The notes under the pieces were generated by a model that did no database searches, had not been told where the DNA came from, and saw nothing but the letters and a program-made list of their open reading frames with translations. Of a DNA stretch of 64,000 nt, positions 57,986 through 64,000 are shown in pieces (the first letter of the stretch is position 1; each line of letters begins with the position of its first letter). The DNA lies in NCBI GenBank assembly GCA_029891385.1, contig CM057233.1, positions 31,726,540 to 31,790,539 on the forward strand. The letters are read 5' to 3'. This stretch comes from Erythroxylum novogranatense (Eukaryota > Streptophyta > Magnoliopsida > Malpighiales > Erythroxylaceae). The translations under genes were made by a program, and so were the position numbers.

Positions 57986-59085
57986 AATGGATAAGAGTTG
58001 GATGAACAGTGTTAGGGTTTCCCAGGAATACATTGATGGAGTGAAAGCATTTATGAAATTTGTGGTGGAAAAAAGGGAAGAGATTGTGAAATTTCATGCC
58101 CTTGTACTCGTTGCATGAATGCTTATATGAGGTCCCAAATGAATGTTTGTGAGCATTTAATGAGATTTGGCATGGACCAATCATACACTCGTTGGGTTTT
58201 ACATGGTGAAAAGCCAGAATATAGATTTATGTCTAGGGTAGAAAGGCTTGATAATGCAAATGTAGACATTGATGGGATAGGGAATGATATTAATGAGGGT
58301 GATGGTGATGAGGAGGATGATGGCATGCAAGATTTGCTTCATGATATGGGTACCTTCGTAAATGATTGTCCAATTGATGAGGATGGAAGGAGTCATCCTA
58401 AAGGCGTCGAAGATTTTATAGGGCAAGGCTTTCATGAATTGTTGAGTAAAGCAACTGAAGAGTTGTACCCTGGATGTACAAAGTTTTTAAAGTTGTTGTT
58501 TTTAATAAAGTTGCTTCACTTGAAAGTATACAACAAGTGGAGCAGTAAGTCATTTGACATGTTACTTGGTCTGTTGAAGGATGTATTACCTAATTGTGAA
58601 ACTTTGCCGAAGTCCTATTATGAAGCAAATCAATTTCTACGGAGCCTAGGTTTTGGTTATGTGTCGATACATGCATGTAAGTACGATTGTTCCCTGTTTT
58701 GGAAAGAGTATGGGGACTTGCAAAGTTGTCCCAAGTGTGGGACATCAAGATGGAGAATTAATGATGGCAAGGGTAAGAAGATACCTTGGAAAGTGTTGAG
58801 GTATTTTCCATTAATGTCCAGAATGCAACGATTATTCATGTCAAGTAAGACCGCTAAACAAATGACTTGGCATAATGATAGGACTAAAGGTGACGGAAAT
58901 ACCATGGTTCATCCTTCTGATGGAGAAGCTTGGAAGAGCTTTGATGAGCTATAGCCTGACTTTGCTAGAGAACCACGTAATGTCAGACTAGGCTTAGCAA
59001 CAGATGGATTCAATCCACATGGCAATATGTCACTTTCATATAGCGTGTGACCTGTTGTTCTTTTAGCATACAATTTACCAAGGCT
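57986..59085 (+). pseudogene. CACTA (En/Spm) transposase N-terminal and central part
   Basis: ATG at 57986, MDKSWMNSVRVSQEYIDGVK, the usual start of the transposase-associated domain. A frameshift at an A/G run near 58070 leads to the zinc-type motif CPCTRCMN (58098-58121), then HLMRFGMDQSYTRWVLHGE. The long frame 58115-58954 has an acidic linker, CKYDCSLFWKEY..CPKCGTSRW and YFPLMSRMQRLFMSSKTA with MTWH, and after TAG 58952 DFAREPRNVRLGLATDGFNP and GNMSLSYSV, a TGA where Trp is expected, then PVVLLAYNLP. This is the TNPD/Transposase_21 core. Similarity stops at about 59085, so the C-terminus is missing. Confidence 0.9.
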
Positions 59086-60170
59086 TTACTGAGCCGACAC
59101 TATTCAACCCTTGACACTATCACTCAACCTCACTTCCCATGAAAGATAAAAATAAAGGAATTTATAATTTATAAAAATAAACGAATTTGGTTTTGATTTT
59201 TAATTTATTTTTCCTATCTTAAATTTATTATAACCAGTCTATTTCATTTAATTACTTAATATTAATTATATTAATAAATATTAATATTTTTAAAATAGTT
59301 ATTTGATAAATATATTTATATTTATATTTAAAATATATAAATTTAGAAATAGTTTTTAATGAAAAGTTTTTTACATATCAAATACTTTAAGGTGAAAACT
59401 ATTTTCACCGAAAGAGGCCACTTAAATAAAAAAGAAGTATCTAAAACCAAAATAACTAATATAATTAATTGAAATAATTTTACTTTCAAGATGATACAAC
59501 TATTTTAGTAAAGTGAGTAAATTCACTTGATGGACAAATGTTCAAGAATGATGTAAATAAAGCACTAACTTAAAAGCAGAAAAGATCAAGAGTGATGTAA
59601 ATAATGTAATTAACTAATATAATCATATTATATTTCTATTAATAAACAAAATTCTCAATCAAGTAAGATAACCCGCTCAAATGCAATCGTGTAAGATAAA
59701 ATAAGCGTATTTTAAAAATTGTCTTAAAAACGCTTTCGTTTATTAATAGAATTATAATATGATTGATTATTGTATATGTGATAGAATTTTTAGATTATTC
59801 TAATTTGAATTTTCAATTGCAATTTCATTAAAATAATTCGATACAAATTAAGTAATAATTATTTTATAACAATTAAAGTCAATATTTTTGTAAAATTTAG
59901 AATTTCACGAGTTGATTTATAATTTTAAATACTTAAAAAGATTGTTGAGGAGGAACGTTTTGATTGATTGGAAAGGATATTTGCAAGTATTGGTTGAATG
60001 GACATTTCTTTTTATTACAAAATGAACCGTCGCACGAAAGAGCTCTCCGCTTTCATAAGAATAACTTGTGCGTAGACATTGGACTGGAAATCGGAATATG
60101 AGCCAAATTGCAGCTCATTTTGTAACCAGACGTTTGTAGGATGGCGACATGTGCAGACTTAAACCATAGA
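59086..60170. other. AT-rich interval between CACTA relic and G4
   Basis: No gene or element ends recognised. The last bases (60166-60170, ATAGA) should be the left target duplication of G4, whose right flank is outside the window. Confidence 0.5.
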
Positions 60171-62508
60171 TGTTGGGCCCGGGTCTCGTTTCCTATCTCG
60201 AGGTGACCGTATGGGGTCAATGAGTAAGAATCGTGCGGGGGAAAGGGGTTGAAAACATTCAAATTTAAGAATTAGTAGCGGGAAAAACGACGGTTCGTCG
60301 CGGCGACAAAATCCTTGCCGCGGTGAGTGCCTCGCAGGAGAGGTTCGCTGCGGCAAGCTCTCAAGGGATGCACTGCACCGAAAGACCGGCTCGTCGCGAC
60401 GAGATCCCGATTTTCCGAGACCCGACTCCCAACATTTGCACATACATTCTAACACATACACATTCATACTAACTAACAGTTAAACACACTCATAGACAAA
60501 AGAACTTCATGTCATTACAATCCAAGGAGATTGAACAAATTTTACTAACATATCACAATACATATCAAAGCTTAAAACAAATACATGAGGATGCTCAATG
60601 TTGATGTGTTTGAAAAGCTAACCAAAATCACTAACTTAGTACAAAAGCTTCTAACTATTGCGGAGTTTTTCGATGCCTTGCAAGGATCAACTGTCGTCTT
60701 GAGTCGCACCTGAGGAGGGAAAAATAATGGGTTGAGCTACACAGCTCAGTGGCTAATATATTTATAGCCATTGGTAACTAGCACAAATTCAAGCATATGT
60801 ATGTATATATATTCATGTTGCAATTCTAGCACTCACACTATATTCAAGCAATTTACACATCCATCACATTTAATTCAACTCACAAAACATTTCACAATGT
60901 AGAACACTTAGTATGCTTCATAAGGAACAGTTTAATTATGCAATGCACATCACACGGCTCGAGGGTTCCATGGAAATAGAAGGGAGAAACCGAAGTTTAC
61001 ACCCTGAACAAAATGAGTCCATTTCGGAGCTCATATGCCACAAGCGGGCAGTCGGGAGAAGGCTCTTGTCAACATGCATGTGACGAACAGAATGGTTCCA
61101 CTCTTGCCCAAACAAAAGCACATAATTATGCTCAGAATCATTTTGTCAGATGATATGCTTTCATGCTTTTCATATATACAGAATGCCATGACCGAAATCG
61201 AGGCATAACATGATCAAAATCAAAATTTGCTTATATCAAATCTCATGCTTCTTTCAAGGTATACGAAATCAAAATCATTCAAATCTTATAACAAATCATT
61301 CTCAAACAATTAACCACATATTCAAATAAAACGTCATGCATCTCACAATGCATAACATACAACATATATTCACACATAGGCAAGAATTTGCCTAATCACT
61401 CAATAACTATAAATACATCACCCACCTAATTTTCGCTTGAAATCCAAGTTCAAGGTTATCCTTCCTCTTGCGATCGGATTAGGTCAGCTTGGTTTCCTAT
61501 AACAAACCAAGTTCTCATTCAAACAACATTCAAAGGAAATTCATAAAGCTTTGAAAATCAAAAGTGTTAACACTATAATCTATACTTGACTTCCATCCAA
61601 AATTTGATATCTTTAGAGACCGATTCAAAATTTTCTTTCTTCATAAAACTTGTAGCCCTATGTCTCTAGTTTACAACTAATAAAAATCACCTCATTTGGA
61701 CATCTACATCAAAATTTATGCCCAAAATACCAAAATATATCTGTGCAGGAAAACAAGATTTCGCCGCGACGGAGACAGAGGCTCACCGTGGCGAACACAT
61801 TGGAGCTCGCCGCGGAGAGGAAGCAAATGTGCGTCGTGGCGTGCACATCAGCACGTTGCGACGTGCAAGACCCAAAAATCATCCGAAACCTATTTTTCCC
61901 ACATTGATCAACCATAAACCTCCCATCTTTCAATTAATCTTCATCTCAACTCTAAACCATCATTCCTACTTCAATTCTAAACTCATTCCAACCCAAAATC
62001 AATCACAAACACAATAAAAAAAAAAACCCTAGAAGATCATAACACTTTCGTACACCATTCACCCTACACACATTCAACCCCAATTTTCACTCCTAATTAT
62101 CACTAAATAAGGTTCAATCATCCAATTAATGCTTATACTTACTTGGAGAAGCTTCAAATCCTTCAAATTCTCTAAACCCTAGCTTGGCTTTTCCTCTCTT
62201 CCTCTTTTATCCTCACCCACGACACTCTCTTCTCTTCCTAACAAACCAAATATTTCTTCTTCTCATTTACCCACTTAATGCATGCAAAAGACCCTTATGC
62301 CCTTCCACTTATTCCTTAAAACTTAAGGGTCTAGATGATCTACCAAATTTACCCCTCATGCATTCTTACTACATTATACTTTAATTCCATCAATTCATAA
62401 CTCCTCCTAACATTGACATGCTAATTACTCCAAAATAATTAATCTAACAAGACCTCAAAATAAATTAAATCATGCTTAATAAATAGAAAAATAATTCGAG
62501 GTCCAACA
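60171..62508 (-). repeat. G4 3' LTR (2338 bp)
   Basis: Colinear with the G1 LTRs read on the opposite strand. Contains decayed CCGCGG-type palindromes at 60290-60405 and 61760-61860, the shared box at 61031-61063 and TTGAGCTACACAGCTCAGTGG at about 60733. Short frames 60159-60467 and 61696-62017 are shadows of LTR sequence. Confidence 0.88.
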
Positions 62509-62522
62509 TTTCTCCCTCTTTA
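62509..62522 (-). other. G4 polypurine tract
   Basis: The minus strand reads AAAGAGGGAGAAA next to the LTR start TGTTGGACC at 62508. Confidence 0.8.
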
Positions 62523-63042
62523 AAAGAAATTCGTCCTCTAAATTCTTACCTGTGATCACAAAGAGGTGCGGATACTTGTCCTTCATTGCTTCCAAAGGCA
62601 CCCATGTAGCCTCCTCCGCTGAATGGTTTCTCCAAAGAACTTTGACTAACTGAACTGTCTTGTTTCTCAAAACCTTTTCCTTCGAGTCCAAAATTTTCAC
62701 TGGTTGCTCCTCAAAAGTCAAATCCTCCCTTAATTGAACCTCTGAAGGTTGAACTATATGTGACAGATCAGATCGATAACTTCTCAACATCGATACATGG
62801 AAGACATTGTGAATCTTAGACAATTCTAGAGGCAAAGCTAACTTATAGGCCAAAGGCTCGATCTTCTCAATAAGCTTGCCCTTCTTACCAAATCTCAACA
62901 CTCCCTTCCATGGAGGGGCTCTAAGAAACACTTTGTCTCCAACTTCAAATTCCATCTCTCTTCTATGTGCATCCTCATAACTCTTCATTCTGTCTTGAGC
63001 TGCTTTAATTTTCTGCTTCACCAATTTAATCTTATCAACTGT
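62523..63042 (-). pseudogene. G4 integrase tail and chromodomain
   Basis: Minus strand: SYEDAHRREMEFEVGDKVFL, PWKGVLRFGKKGKL, then directly IEKIEPLAYKLAL: about ten residues present in G1 (SPRYIGPYEI region) are deleted in frame near 62872. Continues SMLRSYRSDLSHIV, EQPVKILDSKEKVLRNK, LVKVLWRNHSAEEATWVP and KYPHLF; the tryptophans lost in G1 are kept here. Confidence 0.88.
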
Positions 63043-64000
63043 AACTTACACCAATTCAGGCCCTATAAGTCTGCTTTCACCTTCCTCATCCCAACAAATA
63101 GGAGTCTTGCACCTCCTACCATACAAAGCTTCATAAGGTGCCATTTGAATTCCCGAGTGATATGAATTGTTGTAAGGAAACTTAATTAAAGGCAAATGAT
63201 CATCCCATGAACCTTTAAAATCCATAACACAAGCTCTCAACATTACCTCCAGAGTCCGTATTGTCCTCTCCGATTTTCCATCAGTCTGTGGATAGAAAGC
63301 CGTACTAAAATGCAACTTAGTTCCCATAGCCTCCTGTAAGCTTTCCCAAAACCTAGAGGTGAACCTCGGATCTCTATCAGAAACTATAGAACTCGGGATC
63401 CCATGAAGCCTGACTATTTCATCTATGTATTTCTTGGCAAAAGCATTTAAGGAATATGCCTGCTTAATTGGCAAGAAATGTGCTGACTTAGTTAGCCTAT
63501 CCACAATCACCTAAATTGCATCATTTTTCCTATGGGTCCTAGGCAACCCCATCAAGAAATCCATCATGATCTTTTCCCACTTCCATTCTGGAATAGACAA
63601 AGGCTTAAGCTTGCCTGGTGCTCAGCCTTGACTTGCTGACACACTAAGCATCTACTAACATACTCTGCAATATCCTTCTTCATTCCTTTCCACCAAAAGT
63701 GTTCTTTCAAATCTCTATACATTCTCGTACTTCCCGGATGCATTGCATAGGGAGCACTATGCGCTTCATCAAATATCTCATCTTTCAACTCTAATGAGTC
63801 TGGGAGACACAATCTGTTTCCTACCACTATCAATCCATCTTCTCTTATCTCAATTTCTGAATGTTTACCCTTTTTAATCTCTTCTCTGAGCCTGCTCAAA
63901 TGCTCACCCTGTTCCTGCAATTCTTTAATCTTCTCATTTAACACTGGCCTTACCCTAAAGATAGCCAATAAGCTCCCAAATTCATCTTGCCTCAAAGTAA
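63043..64000 (-). pseudogene. G4 integrase core and zinc-binding region
   Basis: Minus strand from the edge: KELQEQGEHLSRLREEIKKG, HPGSTRMYRDLKEHFWWKGM and CLVCQQVKAEHQA, with the HHCC residues present unlike G1. A 10-bp deletion between short repeats near 63622 shifts the frame relative to G1's [10 protein letters not shown]. The core then resumes with [15 protein letters not shown] preceded by TAG where Trp is expected (63511-63516), [27 protein letters not shown] and NNSYHSGIQMAPYEALYGRR. The catalytic Asp and Glu of the visible motifs are intact, but the frame breaks prevent function. Confidence 0.88.

Larger units (their letters stand above)
60171..64000 (-). mobile_element. G4: G1-family chromovirus, 3' part, leaving the right edge
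   Basis: 3' LTR 60171-62508 (plus-strand TGTTGGGCCC..GGTCCAACA), polypurine tract, then chromodomain, integrase and upstream regions on the minus strand to the window end. Protein and LTR are clearly the same family as G1 but in opposite orientation. Inactivated by small deletions and stops. Confidence 0.9.

Overview
This window looks like a repeat-rich plant nuclear chromosome, most likely a eudicot. The evidence is one intron-rich receptor kinase gene of a plant-specific architecture, chromodomain Ty3/gypsy elements, Ty1/copia elements primed by initiator tRNA-Met, CACTA and MULE relics, a Harbinger-type MITE and a tRNA-derived SINE. I cannot name the species. There are no bacterial operons, rRNA genes or CRISPR arrays. 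Nearly every long reading frame belongs to a transposable element; the only gene I consider intact is the receptor kinase at 29811-35198.

Layout. (1) 1-28243 is a nest of elements. A fragment of one copia element (1-~1228, minus strand) lies beside an old copia element, 'Copia-1' (minus; reverse transcriptase at 2404-3392, integrase/protease/gag at 25364-27399). Copia-1 is split by a chromodomain gypsy element, 'G1' (plus; 3393-25363). G1's gag is in turn split by a 10.3-kb non-autonomous element, 'LARD-1' (minus; 8739-19038), with ~4.7-kb LTRs and under 1 kb of non-coding interior. A 1.46-kb Harbinger-type MITE (5921-7378) sits in a stray duplicate of Copia-1 sequence trapped in G1's 5' LTR region. 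(2) 28244-35501 is the host segment: upstream DNA with small repeats and a SINE, then a 13-exon malectin-like LRR receptor kinase of 879 codons. (3) 35502-60170 is a graveyard of DNA transposons: a CACTA terminus with hairpin subterminal repeats (35502 onward), a MuDR-type transposase relic (~37208-37905), a CACTA transposase C-terminus on the minus strand (~38430-38960) and a CACTA transposase N-terminus on the plus strand (57986-59085). It is interrupted by gypsy 'G3' (minus; 40072-46422; gag joined to the integrase tail by deletion) and by 'Copia-2' (plus; 46579-56227; perfect TCTTA target duplication). (4) 60171-64000 is the 3' part of another G1-family gypsy, 'G4' (minus), leaving the right edge.

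The elements do not form a joint pathway. Each gypsy copy has the order gag, protease, reverse transcriptase/RNase H, integrase with chromodomain, and every copy is broken, largely by nonsense changes of the type expected from cytosine deamination. The most unusual signals are structural and non-coding: a 31-nt hairpin with apparent covariation shared by LARD-1 and G3 LTRs; a sequence box shared by all four long-LTR elements; dense clusters of a different short palindrome in each of three unrelated retroelements; a second PBS embedded inside the LARD-1 LTR; and target-site DNA trapped between 5' LTR pieces of G1. All comparisons were made by eye; no alignments or database searches were run.
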